From Campylobacteraceae bacterium (GTDB lineage Bacteria; Campylobacterota; Campylobacteria; Campylobacterales; Campylobacteraceae): 64,000 bases of DNA. The translations under genes and the position numbers were made by a program. The stretch spans positions 62,001-126,000 of the forward strand of contig JAISAU010000007.1 in NCBI GenBank assembly GCA_031266555.1. The letters are read 5' to 3'. Shown piece by piece: positions 45,196 to 54,613 of this stretch. The notes under the pieces are model-generated. The model did no database searches and was not told where the DNA came from. It saw only the letters and a program-made list of their open reading frames with translations. Position 1 is the first letter of the stretch. Each line of letters begins with the position of its first letter.

Positions 45196-46023
45196 ATGCG
45201 ATATATTACAAATGTTTTTTCAAGAATTTTTGGTTTTTTAGCGAGTAAGCGTTTTCCAAAAAAGATACAAAAGTTCATTAACGAGAGTTATGTCAAGCTA
45301 TTTAATATAGATATGGGAGAGTTTAAAACACCGCAAAACTATGAGAGTTTAAACGCGCTTTTCACTAGAAGTTTTATAATTTCGCGAGATTTTGCGAAAA
45401 ACGATAAAGTTCTTATTAGCATGTGCGATTCTTTGATTAGCGCTGAGGGCACGATAAAACGTAATGATTTTACCGCTTTGCAAATTAAAGGTTCGTCGTA
45501 TTGCGTAAACTCATTGCTCGGGGATTTTATTCTCACAAAAGAGAAAAAAAAGCTTGAAGGCGGAATATTTATCAATCTATATCTATCGCCCGCCGATTAT
45601 CATCATTACCATTCTCCGTGTTATATGAAAATCATTAAAGCCGTTCATATTCCCGGTAAATTATATCCCGTAAATTTTAAGTGGCTAAACAAAAAAGCAG
45701 GGATTTTTACAGAAAATGAGAGGGTGGTTTTGGAGTGCGAAACAAAAGACGCGGATAAGTTTTTCTTAATTTTTGTAGGCGCGCTAAACGTTGGAAAAAT
45801 GAGATTTTATTTTGATGAAAACATTTGCACAAATGCCAAAGAAACCAATCAAACTCTTTACATGTACAAAGATTTATACGTATCGCAAGGCGATGAGCTT
45901 GGTTTTTTTGAAATGGGTTCAACCGTCGTATTTTTGGGTGAGAATAAAATTTTTAAATCGCTTGTGAAGTGTGATACGAAAGTTAAATTCGGCGATGAAA
46001 TCATACAAATAGCAAAACAATAA
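45196..46023 (+). CDS. psd: Phosphatidylserine decarboxylase proenzyme
   Basis: Makes phosphatidylethanolamine. The 275-residue proenzyme cuts itself at the GS of FEMGSTVVFL (usually LGST), giving the pyruvoyl cofactor. NALFTRSF, ISMCDSLISAEG and YLSPADYHHYHSP are the other family motifs. It follows the phosphoesterase gene by one base, suggesting a lipid-linked operon. It converges on the WG-repeat gene and shares a hairpin with it. Confidence 0.93.
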   Translation: MRYITNVFSRIFGFLASKRFPKKIQKFINESYVKLFNIDMGEFKTPQNYESLNALFTRSFIISRDFAKNDKVLISMCDSLISAEGTIKRNDFTALQIKGSSYCVNSLLGDFILTKEKKKLEGGIFINLYLSPADYHHYHSPCYMKIIKAVHIPGKLYPVNFKWLNKKAGIFTENERVVLECETKDADKFFLIFVGALNVGKMRFYFDENICTNAKETNQTLYMYKDLYVSQGDELGFFEMGSTVVFLGENKIFKSLVKCDTKVKFGDEIIQIAKQ

Positions 46024-46059
46024 CCCCACAACAAAGCCTATTTTTATAGCTTTTGCTAA

Positions 46060-46085
46060 CTTAAGACTTATTTGCAAGTCTTAAG
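46060..46085. terminator. Bidirectional hairpin between psd and the WG-repeat gene
   Basis: Perfect ten-base stem CTTAAGACTT / AAGTCTTAAG with six-base loop ATTTGC, located between the two converging stop codons. No long T tract, but placement supports a terminator. Confidence 0.65.
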
Positions 46086-46094
46086 CTGTCATCG

Positions 46095-47261
46095 CTAAAC
46101 TATCAATTTTTTTGACCCTGTTTCTACGCGCGAACTCGGGGGGGGGGGGGTGGAAAAGCTGTCGTTAAACACTTCACAAACTATGATATATTTAGCGTTT
46201 TGAAGCACTTGTCTGCCTTGTATATTTTTTATTCTTAAAACAATTTCGCCTTTTTTATTTATAAAAACATGTTGTTTTTTAATATGCGCTTCCGTCAACA
46301 TGTGAGAGTTAACAAACGGACGCGCTTCGTCAAATATCGGCTCTATCGCCCATTCGCCTTTTCTATTGATAAAACCGTATTTTTTATCAATCCTGGCGGT
46401 CGTCAACTCTTGATTGTCAAACGCATTAGCTTTATTGAATTTTAAATCAATCAAAATGTTCATATCTTTATCGGCGTAACCATATTTTTTTCCGGATTTT
46501 ATCAATATAAACGGATCGCAATCATCATAGTAAATTTGGTCAAATTTTGATACGACAGCTATATTTCCACATGAACTTATAAAACTCCATTTAGTTTTCG
46601 CTTTAACAGCCGCTAATCCGCTTGACATAAAGTGTTTCGCGTCTTCATATTTCGGAGCTATAACTATCTCTCCTGTTTTATTTATGAAGCCATATTTTTT
46701 TCCTATCATAATTTGGGCTAATCCGTTGCTTGAAAAACGAAAAGCCTGTTCAAATTTCGCCTCTATAACCATGTCACCTTGTTCGTTAATAAAGCCGTAT
46801 TTGTCCTCTAACTTGACGGGGGCTAATCCTTCGCTAAACAATCCTATGGATTTGAATTTTGGTTTTAATATCCATCTACCTTGTTTATCAATAAATCCTT
46901 TATTTCCAAAACATTCTAAAGAAGCCACCAAAACATTACTTTTGTTAAATTCTTGAATATAGCTGAATTTTGGCTCAATAACCCATTCACCTTTTTTGTT
47001 TATAATTCCATAATTTAAAAAATCTACACTGGCGACTACTAATCCGTTTTTAATGTTGCATAAAGAACAAAAACGCGGTTCAACAACCCATTCGCCTTTT
47101 TCATTTATCACACCGTATTTGGAGCCTAAAGAGACTATAGCGGTATCATATTCGTCAAATGGATATGCGTTAGTAAATTTTGGCGCTATTGCTACTTGGG
47201 CGTTTTCATTTAAATAACCGTCTTTAAAACCTAATCTGAAAGGCTGTAGATTATACGACAT
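46095..47261 (-). CDS. WG-repeat protein with a C13 tract at its 3' end
   Basis: A 388-residue protein built of about ten WG/KWG repeats of some 36 residues, each like FINKKGEWVIEPKF. Such repeats form beta-propeller-like or solenoid binding surfaces; no enzyme motif is present and there is no signal peptide. The last 25 residues follow a run of 13 C (46138-46150) that codes for a proline stretch, so the present tail is PPPPSSRVETGSKKLIV; one base less gives a short RVRA tail, one more gives a different 20-residue tail. Binding partner unknown. Confidence 0.75.
   Translation of the reverse strand: MSYNLQPFRLGFKDGYLNENAQVAIAPKFTNAYPFDEYDTAIVSLGSKYGVINEKGEWVVEPRFCSLCNIKNGLVVASVDFLNYGIINKKGEWVIEPKFSYIQEFNKSNVLVASLECFGNKGFIDKQGRWILKPKFKSIGLFSEGLAPVKLEDKYGFINEQGDMVIEAKFEQAFRFSSNGLAQIMIGKKYGFINKTGEIVIAPKYEDAKHFMSSGLAAVKAKTKWSFISSCGNIAVVSKFDQIYYDDCDPFILIKSGKKYGYADKDMNILIDLKFNKANAFDNQELTTARIDKKYGFINRKGEWAIEPIFDEARPFVNSHMLTEAHIKKQHVFINKKGEIVLRIKNIQGRQVLQNAKYIIVCEVFNDSFSTPPPPSSRVETGSKKLIV
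46138..46150. repeat. G13/C13 homopolymer tract
   Basis: Thirteen G in a row on the plus strand (C on the coding strand of the WG-repeat gene). It is the only long G or C run in the window and is the type of tract that phase-varies in Campylobacter and Helicobacter. Confidence 0.9.
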
Positions 47262-47299
47262 GTAGAGTTTTTCTCCTTAATTTTTAATAATTACTTGAT

Positions 47300-48238
47300 T
47301 TAAAAATCCAAAACGGATCTGTTTTCGGATAGTTTTATAGCTTCTTTTACAGCGTTAGCGTAACTTTTCACAGAAGGGTTTTTATTTTTGTACGCTATGT
47401 CAAAAGCCGTTCCGTGATCAACTGAAGTACGGATTAGCGAAAGCCCTAAAGTTACATTGATACTCTCCTCAAAATATAAAGCTTTTAACGGTATCAATCC
47501 TTGGTCGTGATACATACAAACAAAATGACGGCATCTTTCAAGACTTTTTTGCGTAAAAGCGGTATCTGGCACAAGAGGACCGAAAAACACATTTTTACCA
47601 AGCTCGTCATTAGCTCTGTTGATCGCTTTTGTTATTTTTATCTCTTCATCTCCCAATACTCCGCCATCTCCAGCATGCGGGTTTAATCCTAAAACGCCGA
47701 TATTTTCTACCGCGAGGGATTCGTAAGTTTTTATCAGAAATTTTGTCAGCGTTTTGCTTTTTACATGTTCGCTTATGTTTTTAAAAGGTATATGGTGGGT
47801 AAAAAGTATCGTGAAAAGTTTATCGCACCCTAACATCATTATCGCTTTTTTATCGGTCATATCTTCAAGAGCGTCGGTATGTCCTTTGTAAATTATGCCT
47901 GCCTTACTCCAAGCCTCTTTATTTATCGGAAGCGTAACTACCGCGTCTACGTTATTTGATTTCGTGAGAGCGACTGCCGTTACAAATGAGTCAAACGAGG
48001 CTTTACCTGCTTTTTCGCTAACGATTCCGGGTGTTATTTCAAAAAATTCTTCCGCGCACTCAATCGTTTTAAAATCCAGTGGAACGCTAACGCCTAAAAG
48101 TGCGGCGCCCCATTGCAGCATTGTTTCATTTATACAATATATCGGATCGCATAGCGCTTTTACCTCTTGATGAGCTTTTAACGCTATCTCAAGTCCTATG
48201 CCGTTCAAATCCCCAATGCTTATCGCTATCTTTTTCAT
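47300..48238 (-). CDS. pdxA: 4-hydroxythreonine-4-phosphate dehydrogenase
   Basis: Vitamin B6 synthesis, deoxyxylulose 5-phosphate-dependent route. 312 residues with the metal-binding histidines in YKGHTDALEDM, LNPHAGDGGVLGDEE and YHDQGLIPLKAL. Start overlaps the pdxJ stop as ATGA, so the two enzymes that act in sequence are translationally coupled. Confidence 0.95.
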   Translation of the reverse strand: MKKIAISIGDLNGIGLEIALKAHQEVKALCDPIYCINETMLQWGAALLGVSVPLDFKTIECAEEFFEITPGIVSEKAGKASFDSFVTAVALTKSNNVDAVVTLPINKEAWSKAGIIYKGHTDALEDMTDKKAIMMLGCDKLFTILFTHHIPFKNISEHVKSKTLTKFLIKTYESLAVENIGVLGLNPHAGDGGVLGDEEIKITKAINRANDELGKNVFFGPLVPDTAFTQKSLERCRHFVCMYHDQGLIPLKALYFEESINVTLGLSLIRTSVDHGTAFDIAYKNKNPSVKSYANAVKEAIKLSENRSVLDF

Positions 48239-49023
48239 TTAGACGCTTTTAGCTGCTCTTGCATTTTTGTTATCGCTTCTTCAAGTCCCCAAAATACGCT
48301 TCTTGCTATAATGCTTTGACCAATATTCAACTCTTTTATCTCTTTTATCTCAGCTATATTTTTAACATTATAATAATTCAATCCGTGACCGGCGGCGACT
48401 AAAAGACCAAGCTTATCTGCTTCCACAGCAGCGTTTATAAGTTCTTTTAAGGATTTTTCCAATAATATATGAAGTTTTTCAGGGCTCAACTCAAGGTTTT
48501 TGATAGAGTTGTGCGTATAACGCAAGTTTGTATGAAGCATAGCGTAGATATCGGCGTATTTTCCCGTATGAAGCTCTATCCATTTCGCGCCTAAATCGTT
48601 TGAAAGATTCACAGCTTCCAAACTGGGGTCAATAAAAAGCGAAACGTCTATTCCTTCTTCTTTAAATCTCTTACATGTAAGCTTTATTCTATCAAACTGT
48701 TTTTTTACATCCAATCCGCCTTCGGTAGTAACTTCTTCGCGTTTTTCAGGTACTAAAGTAATACGTGCGGGTTTTGCCTTGAAAGCTATATCTAATATCT
48801 CGTCGTTTAAAGAACACTCCAGATTTACCGGCATATAAGCTGTTTTTATTATCTCAAATAAATCTTCATCGTGAATGTGTCGTCTATCTTCGCGCAAATG
48901 AATGGTTATCTGATTAACCGCGCATTTTTTTAATATACAAAGGGCGTCAAGCGGATTTGGGTCATTTGTGCGTCTTGCTTCTCTTAAGTAAGCTATGTGG
49001 TCTATATTAATCCCCAGCAACAT
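48235..49023 (-). CDS. pdxJ: Pyridoxine 5'-phosphate synthase
   Basis: Joins the product of PdxA with deoxyxylulose 5-phosphate to give pyridoxine 5'-phosphate. 262 residues; the N-terminal GINIDHIAYLREARR and TIHLREDRRHI are family signatures, with VAAGHGLNYYNV near the end. First gene of the pdxJ-pdxA operon. It diverges from ilvI across a 249-base gap. Contains a TTACATGTAAG palindrome at 48671. Confidence 0.96.
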   Translation of the reverse strand: MLLGINIDHIAYLREARRTNDPNPLDALCILKKCAVNQITIHLREDRRHIHDEDLFEIIKTAYMPVNLECSLNDEILDIAFKAKPARITLVPEKREEVTTEGGLDVKKQFDRIKLTCKRFKEEGIDVSLFIDPSLEAVNLSNDLGAKWIELHTGKYADIYAMLHTNLRYTHNSIKNLELSPEKLHILLEKSLKELINAAVEADKLGLLVAAGHGLNYYNVKNIAEIKEIKELNIGQSIIARSVFWGLEEAITKMQEQLKASK

Positions 49024-49181
49024 TTTACCCGCCTTGCTATATTAAACTAAGGTTATCATTATAGCAAAATAATATCGCAAATTTACGGTAAATTTTTAAC
49101 ATGTAAAAAAAATTTTCTTATAAAAATTTATATGAATTAGCTTTTAAATTCCAAAATGAAACAATACATGTATAAAAAAAC

Positions 49182-49220
49182 AAGACTGAAAATAAAATGT
49201 ATAAGACGTTCAGTCTTTTT
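49182..49220 (+). terminator. Terminator-like hairpin upstream of ilvI
   Basis: AAGACTGAA (49182-49190) pairs with TTCAGTCTT (49209-49217), followed by three more T (five T in all). A second, shorter pairing AAGAC (49203-49207) with GTCTT (49213-49217) competes for the same right arm. It points toward ilvI but lies just before the ilvI -10 box, so it would end a transcript that starts further left. Confidence 0.5.
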
Positions 49221-49224
49221 CTGT

Positions 49225-49230
49225 TATAAT
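49225..49230 (+). promoter_or_regulatory. -10 element for the ilvI-ilvH-lpxD operon
   Basis: TATAAT with T-rich upstream sequence; predicted start near 49237 leaves a leader of about 36 bases with the AGGAG ribosome binding site at 49263-49267. Confidence 0.6.
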
Positions 49231-49272
49231 CTTTGATTTTATGCGTTTTATCTGAAGTTTGCAGGAGATACA

Positions 49273-50964
49273 ATGGAGATGAACGGTTCACAGATGATTA
49301 TTGAAGCATTGCACAAAGAGGGCGTTGAGGTAGTTTTCGGCTACCCGGGCGGAGCAATGCTTAACATTTACGACGAGATTTATAAGCAAAAATATTTTGA
49401 GCATATCTTAACAAGACACGAACAAGCGGCGGTTCACGCTGCCGACGGATACGCCAGAGCTTCCGGAAAGACAGGCGTCGCGTTCGTTACAAGCGGTCCT
49501 GGTTTTACAAACGCCGTAACCGGACTTGCCACAGCTTATATGGATTCTACTCCTTTGGTTTTAATAAGCGCGCAAGTCGCTATCAGCATGATAGGCACAG
49601 ACGCTTTTCAAGAAATTGACGCTGTTGGTATTTCGCGTCCGTGCGTTAAGCACAACTATCTTGTTAGAGATATTGGGGAATTGCCTCGCATACTAAAAGA
49701 GGCGTTTTATATAGCGAGCACAGGAAGACCCGGACCTGTACATATAGATGTGCCAAAAGACGTAACGGCAAGCATGGGAAAGTTTATATATCCGAATGAG
49801 ATCGTTATGCAAACATATAAACCCACCTACAAAGGAAATTCGCGCCAGATAAAAAAAGCCGTTGAAGCTATATCAATAGCAAAACGTCCCGTATTATATT
49901 TAGGCGGCGGGATAGTAAGTTCAAACGCTTCCGAGACGGTACGAATATTTGTAAAATTGACGCAAATTCCCTGTGTTGAGACTCTTATGGCAAGGGGTGT
50001 TTTACAACATGACGATCCTTTGCTTCTTGGTATGGTTGGTATGCACGGAACTTACGCGGCAAATATGGCTATGAGCGAAGCAGATCTAATAATAGCTTTG
50101 GGTACGAGATTTGACGATAGAGTTACCGGAAAACTCAGCGAATTTGCCAAATACGCCAAAGTTATACATGTAGATATAGACCCAAGTTCTATAGGAAAAC
50201 TCGTCGATATAGATTTTCCAATAGTTGGCGATGTCGGCAACGTAACCGAAGCTATGATTGAGGTAGCGAAAGAAAAAATTGACAGCAAAAGATATAAAGA
50301 TTGGCGCGACACTCTTAATCGCTACCGCAATATCCATTCACTAAAATATGAAGATTCGGACAAGGTTTTAAAACCGCAATGGATTATCGAATATGTAGGC
50401 AAAATCCTCGGCGATAAGGCGATTATCACCACAGACGTCGGACAACATCAAATGTGGACGGCTCAATTTTATCCATTTACAAAAGCTCGTCAATTGGTAA
50501 CAAGCGGCGGACTTGGCACTATGGGATTTGGTTTGCCCGCGGCCATGGGCGTAAAAAAAGCGTTTCCAGATAAAGTTTCCATTAATTTTGTTGGGGACGG
50601 CGGTATTTTGATGAATATTCAAGAACTTATGACTGCTGCTGTGTCAAATATTCCTGTCATCAATATCATCTTAAACAATAGATTTTTAGGGATGGTTCGT
50701 CAATGGCAGACTTTTTTTTACGGTAAACGCTATTCGTCTACCGATCTTGACATGCAGCCTGATTTCGTAAAATTAGCTGAAAGTTTTGGCGGTATCGGCT
50801 TTAAAGTCAAAACAAAAGACGAGTTTGAAAAGGCTTTTGAAAGCGCGCTAAATAGCGATAAAATCTCAATAATAGATGTTGAGATAGATAGATTTGAGAA
50901 TGTTTTGCCTATGGTCCCAGCCGGCGGCTCGCTTTACAATATGATGTTAGAGTACAAGGATTGA
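49273..50964 (+). CDS. ilvI: Acetolactate synthase, large subunit
   Basis: First common step of valine, leucine and isoleucine synthesis; thiamine diphosphate enzyme. 563 residues with the catalytic Glu in [16 protein letters not shown], the FAD region, and the thiamine motif [14 protein letters not shown] ending with the NN of IILNNRFLG. The small regulatory subunit gene follows after 3 bases. This ilvI-ilvH-lpxD order matches what I recall of C. jejuni. Confidence 0.96.
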   Translation: MEMNGSQMIIEALHKEGVEVVFGYPGGAMLNIYDEIYKQKYFEHILTRHEQAAVHAADGYARASGKTGVAFVTSGPGFTNAVTGLATAYMDSTPLVLISAQVAISMIGTDAFQEIDAVGISRPCVKHNYLVRDIGELPRILKEAFYIASTGRPGPVHIDVPKDVTASMGKFIYPNEIVMQTYKPTYKGNSRQIKKAVEAISIAKRPVLYLGGGIVSSNASETVRIFVKLTQIPCVETLMARGVLQHDDPLLLGMVGMHGTYAANMAMSEADLIIALGTRFDDRVTGKLSEFAKYAKVIHVDIDPSSIGKLVDIDFPIVGDVGNVTEAMIEVAKEKIDSKRYKDWRDTLNRYRNIHSLKYEDSDKVLKPQWIIEYVGKILGDKAIITTDVGQHQMWTAQFYPFTKARQLVTSGGLGTMGFGLPAAMGVKKAFPDKVSINFVGDGGILMNIQELMTAAVSNIPVINIILNNRFLGMVRQWQTFFYGKRYSSTDLDMQPDFVKLAESFGGIGFKVKTKDEFEKAFESALNSDKISIIDVEIDRFENVLPMVPAGGSLYNMMLEYKD

Positions 50965-50967
50965 GAT

Positions 50968-51438
50968 ATGGAAGAGATAAGACGCGTTATTTCCGTTATA
51001 GTTTTGAATGAACACGGTGTTTTGTCGCGGATTTCCGGACTTTTTGCCGGACGCGGCTATAATATAGATTCGTTAACGGTAGCTCCGATCCCAAATACAA
51101 ACTTATCCCGCTTTACCATAATAACATTTGGAAGCGCCAAAGTATTGGAGCAGATAGTAAAACAGCTCCATAAATTAATTCCAACTTATAAAGTTATAGA
51201 GTGCGGCGAATTTATTGAAAAAGAGATGGCGCTTGTCAAAATCCCTTTAAACGAGAGATTTGACGGACTTGACGCTATGCTCAAAGCCTATAACGGCACC
51301 ATAACGAATAGCGGCGAGGATTATATAGTTGTAATGGTAGCCGACGATACGACAAGAGTCGCCGGTTTTTTAAAAGCTGTCAAAAAATACAATCCGACCG
51401 ACATAGTTCGAGGCGGTTCAGTTGCTATGGATATATAA
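50968..51438 (+). CDS. ilvH: Acetolactate synthase, small regulatory subunit
   Basis: 156 residues; N-terminal ACT domain (VISVIVLNEHGVLSRISGLFAGRGYNIDSL) that binds valine for feedback control, then the conserved C-terminal half. Pairs with the large subunit encoded just upstream. The stop is directly followed by the lpxD ATG with no spacer. Confidence 0.95.
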   Translation: MEEIRRVISVIVLNEHGVLSRISGLFAGRGYNIDSLTVAPIPNTNLSRFTIITFGSAKVLEQIVKQLHKLIPTYKVIECGEFIEKEMALVKIPLNERFDGLDAMLKAYNGTITNSGEDYIVVMVADDTTRVAGFLKAVKKYNPTDIVRGGSVAMDI

Positions 51439-52398
51439 ATGAGATTATCTGATATTTGTGAAAAACTAGCGCGTGATTACGTGGGAGAAGATAGAGAAAT
51501 TAGCGGATTTCAAGCGATACAAGACGCTTCAAGCGAACATATAGTCTATCTTGAAAATGAGAAATTTTTAAATGTTTTTAAAAATACAAAAGCGGGTGCA
51601 GCTATAGTTTTAGAAAAACATAGGGAGTTTGTTCCTGAAAATTGTTCTATTATCATAAGTCAAAATCCGCATTTGGATATGGCGCTTTTGAGCGAACTGT
51701 TTGCCGCTAAAATTATTGGTTCTACATCAAAACCGCCGCAAATTGATTCAAGCGCCATTATTATGCCAAATGCTTACGTCGGAAACGGCGCGGTTATTAA
51801 AGCTAATGTTACCGTTATGGCAGGAGCGTATATAGGCGAAAACGTCGTAGTGGAAGAGGGCACTATAATTTATCCCAATGCGGTTGTTTACAATAATTGC
51901 GTTATAGGCAAAAAGTGTCACTTGTTGGCAAATTGTGTTATCGGCAGCGATGGTTTTGGATATGCGCACACGAAAGAGGGCGTACATGTAAAGATTTATC
52001 ATCTTGGAAATGTGATTTTGGAAGACGATGTGGAGATAGGAGCTTGTACGACGATTGATAGAGCGGTTTTTGGTTCTACCGTTATAAAAAAAGGCACAAA
52101 AATAGATAATCTTGTACAAATTGGACACAATTGCGAATTGGGCGAACATTGCATTATTGTTTCGCAAACAGGACTCGCGGGCTCTTCCATACTTGGCAGA
52201 AATGTTGTCATGGGCGGGCAGAGCGCTACGGGCGGTCATATAAAAATTGGAGACTTTACCACTATAGGCGGCAGAGGCGGAGTTTCTAAAAATATTGACG
52301 GCGGCAAAGTATATGCCGGCTTTCCTTTAATGTTACACAAAGATTGGCTAAAAATGCAAATGAAACTGCTATCTTTTTTTAAGGAAAAAAAGATCTGA
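51439..52398 (+). CDS. lpxD: UDP-3-O-acylglucosamine N-acyltransferase
   Basis: Third step of lipid A synthesis. 319 residues: an N-terminal uridine-binding domain then a left-handed beta-helix of hexapeptide repeats (IDSSAIIMPNAYVGNGAVI, AGAYIGENVVVEEGTIIYPNAV) with the catalytic His in QIGHNCELGEHC. Starts on the base after ilvH ends, so translation is coupled to amino acid genes. A terminator hairpin lies 53 bases downstream. Confidence 0.95.
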   Translation: MRLSDICEKLARDYVGEDREISGFQAIQDASSEHIVYLENEKFLNVFKNTKAGAAIVLEKHREFVPENCSIIISQNPHLDMALLSELFAAKIIGSTSKPPQIDSSAIIMPNAYVGNGAVIKANVTVMAGAYIGENVVVEEGTIIYPNAVVYNNCVIGKKCHLLANCVIGSDGFGYAHTKEGVHVKIYHLGNVILEDDVEIGACTTIDRAVFGSTVIKKGTKIDNLVQIGHNCELGEHCIIVSQTGLAGSSILGRNVVMGGQSATGGHIKIGDFTTIGGRGGVSKNIDGGKVYAGFPLMLHKDWLKMQMKLLSFFKEKKI

Positions 52399-52635
52399 AT
52401 TCTTACATGTAAGGATAAAATAGGGCTACATGTATCGAAATATAAAACACGATAGGAGACAAACGCTTCTCCTATCTTTAATGTTTTTATCCAATAAACG
52501 CCCAATTATCGCATATAAAACAAGTTTTTACATATTTTTTGCAGACGCTCAATATCTGTTTTTTAGCGGTAAAACGAATCCTTACATGTAACATAAAATA
52601 AAAAGAGTAACTTGAATGAAAAAAATCAAAAAGCC
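52399..52635. repeat. Spacer with three TACATGTA copies and a terminator
   Basis: TACATGTA occurs at 52404, 52427 and 52583; the first two bracket the end of the ilv-lpxD operon just before its hairpin terminator. Confidence 0.75.
52451..52480 (+). terminator. Terminator of the ilv-lpxD operon (repeated hairpin, copy 1)
   Basis: Stem GATAGGAGA / TCTCCTATC with eight-base loop, then TTTAATGTTTTT. The 26-base hairpin is nearly identical (24 of 26) to the one at 53320-53345 read from the opposite strand. Confidence 0.8.
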
Positions 52636-53145
52636 TTATTTCACTTTTCCGCCCGATACCCACGCTTTTTTATAGTATGATTCGTCAAGAGAGCTTACAA
52701 TAACGCCTTTTGATGTACTCGCATGTATGAATTTGTTGTTTTTCAGATATATTCCCACGTGATTTGGGATTTTTTTATTCCCATTGTCTGTTCTAAAAAA
52801 GACTAAATCCCCTTCGCTTAGTTTTGAACGCTCTGATTTAGCGATATCTTTTTCAAATATATTGGCTGTTGAGCGGTTAAGAGTCTTTTTATAAACGTCT
52901 TTATATATAGCGTTTACAAAACCGGAGCAGTCAACTCCTTTTTTGGAATTTCCGCCGATTTTATACGAAGCTCCAAGCCATCCCGAAGCTATGTCGTATA
53001 ATTCTAAATTGTCATCTTGTGTGATTTTTATATTAAACCGTTGCGATAAATCGCTGTACATGTCGCTATTTGGATAAATATTTTTTGTTCCGCAAGCGTT
53101 AAATAAAAAGATACATGTGATATATAACGCGAAAAATTTTTTCAC
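52636..53145 (-). CDS. NlpC/P60-family lipoprotein, peptidoglycan endopeptidase
   Basis: A 169-residue lipoprotein (lipobox LFNAC at about 14-18) with a cysteine-peptidase domain that cuts peptidoglycan cross-links or stem peptides, like MepS/Spr of E. coli. The catalytic Cys is in KKGVDCSGFVNAIY, with His in PNHVGIYL and the third polar residue in FIHASTSKGV. It stands alone between two near-identical terminator hairpins pointing toward it. Confidence 0.88.
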   Translation of the reverse strand: MKKFFALYITCIFLFNACGTKNIYPNSDMYSDLSQRFNIKITQDDNLELYDIASGWLGASYKIGGNSKKGVDCSGFVNAIYKDVYKKTLNRSTANIFEKDIAKSERSKLSEGDLVFFRTDNGNKKIPNHVGIYLKNNKFIHASTSKGVIVSSLDESYYKKAWVSGGKVK

Positions 53146-53319
53146 ATTAAGTCTCTTTTGTTAAAAATATATACCTTTGCCAATATACCATAAAGTATAT
53201 AAATTTACCTCGCAATTTAATGAAAAACAAATATAATCGTAGTATACGAAATATAAAGAAATATGTAAAAACCTGCTCTATATATGATAATATGGGTATT
53301 TATAAGGTGAGAATATAAG

Positions 53320-53345
53320 GACAGGAGAAACGTTTGTCTCCTATC
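53320..53345 (-). terminator. Terminator of the aspB gene (repeated hairpin, copy 2)
   Basis: On the minus strand it reads as the same hairpin as 52451-52476 with two changes, six bases after the aspB stop. The T tract is weak (CCTTATATT). Confidence 0.65.
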
Positions 53346-53350
53346 GTACT

Positions 53351-54526
53351 TTATTTACGGTATCTGTTTTCAACAAAAGAGGCTATGCGTTTAATGCCAT
53401 CTATTATACTTTTTTCGTCTGTGGCGTAAGAAAATCTAAAATATCCGTCCATACCAAAGCCAATACCAGGCACTACCGCAACGCCAGCTTGTTCTAGCAA
53501 CTCTTTACAAAATTCCATAGAATCATTTGAGAGTTCTTTAATGTTCGCGAATATGTAAAACGCTCCGTTTGGAACTACAACCGATATACCGTTGATGGCG
53601 TTTAAAGCGTTTACGGCTAAGTCTCTGCGTTTTTCAAATGTCTTTCGCATAAACTCTATATCTTCGTCTATTGCGCCGTTAAGCGCCGGAATGGCGGCTT
53701 TTTGGATAATAGAGGTGATATTGGACACACTTTGACTTTGAAGTTTTTTAACGGCGTTTATTATCTCTTTATTTGGCGTCGCAAGATAGCCAAATCGCCA
53801 ACCTGTCATCGCCGCCGATTTGCTAAGACCGTTTATAGTTATCGTTCTTTTAAAGGCGTCTTCGCTTAGACTAGCGAACGAGGTAAATTTTGTATCCCCA
53901 AAAAGAAGTTTTTCATAAATCTCATCCGCGACTACTAAAATATCTGTCCCCTTTAGCACGTTCGCTAAAGCTTCAAGCTCATCTTTTGTATATACCGAAC
54001 CGGTTGGATTTGACGGATTATTTAAAATAAAAACTTTAGTTTTTGCAGTTATGGCGTCTTTTAATTGTTTTGGTGTTATTTTAAAATCAGTGCTGTCGTC
54101 TGTTTGTAAAAATATGCTTTTGCCGCCGCAATACTTTATAACTTCAGGATATGTAACCCAATAAGGCGAGGGTATAATAGCTTCGTCTTCACAGTCAATA
54201 ACCGCTTGAAAGAGTGCGAATAAAGAGTGTTTCGCGCCTACATTTATAACAATATCGTTTGGTTTGTAATCAAGGGCGTTATCTCGTAAAAGCTTATCCG
54301 CCACAGCTTTTAAAACTTCAGGAGTTCCGGAAACGGCGGTATATTTTGAAAACCCGCTCTCTATCGCGTCAATAGCGGCTTTTTTAACAGCTTTAGGCGT
54401 ATCAAAATCAGGCTCTCCGGCTGAGAAGCTTAATATATCTTTTCCATTTGCTTTTAACTCTTTCGCGAGCGAAGAAATCGCTACGGTGATTGATTCGGAT
54501 AAATGTAAAACGCGTTGTGATAACAT
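53351..54526 (-). CDS. aspB: Aspartate aminotransferase (class I, subgroup Ib)
   Basis: PLP enzyme that makes aspartate from oxaloacetate and glutamate. 391 residues; N-terminal SFSAGEPDFDTP, the PLP Lys in NGLSKSAAMTGWRFGYLA, and the C-terminal RFSYATDEKSI are subgroup Ib marks. In C. jejuni, as I recall, cysE lies between this gene and speA; here only 87 bases separate them. It is followed by a hairpin terminator. Confidence 0.92.
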   Translation of the reverse strand: MLSQRVLHLSESITVAISSLAKELKANGKDILSFSAGEPDFDTPKAVKKAAIDAIESGFSKYTAVSGTPEVLKAVADKLLRDNALDYKPNDIVINVGAKHSLFALFQAVIDCEDEAIIPSPYWVTYPEVIKYCGGKSIFLQTDDSTDFKITPKQLKDAITAKTKVFILNNPSNPTGSVYTKDELEALANVLKGTDILVVADEIYEKLLFGDTKFTSFASLSEDAFKRTITINGLSKSAAMTGWRFGYLATPNKEIINAVKKLQSQSVSNITSIIQKAAIPALNGAIDEDIEFMRKTFEKRRDLAVNALNAINGISVVVPNGAFYIFANIKELSNDSMEFCKELLEQAGVAVVPGIGFGMDGYFRFSYATDEKSIIDGIKRIASFVENRYRK

Positions 54527-54613
54527 ACTTTAAAACCCTTTAAAAAAAATGTCCGACGATTATAACTAAAAATACCTTCGTAAGTAAATGATTTTGAACC
54601 TAAATCTTGAAAA

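Noticed and set aside
53232-53345. Possible small RNA on the plus strand with TATAAT at 53232 and the hairpin at 53320
   Set aside because: No -35 and a weak T tract on that strand; the hairpin is better explained as the aspB terminator.
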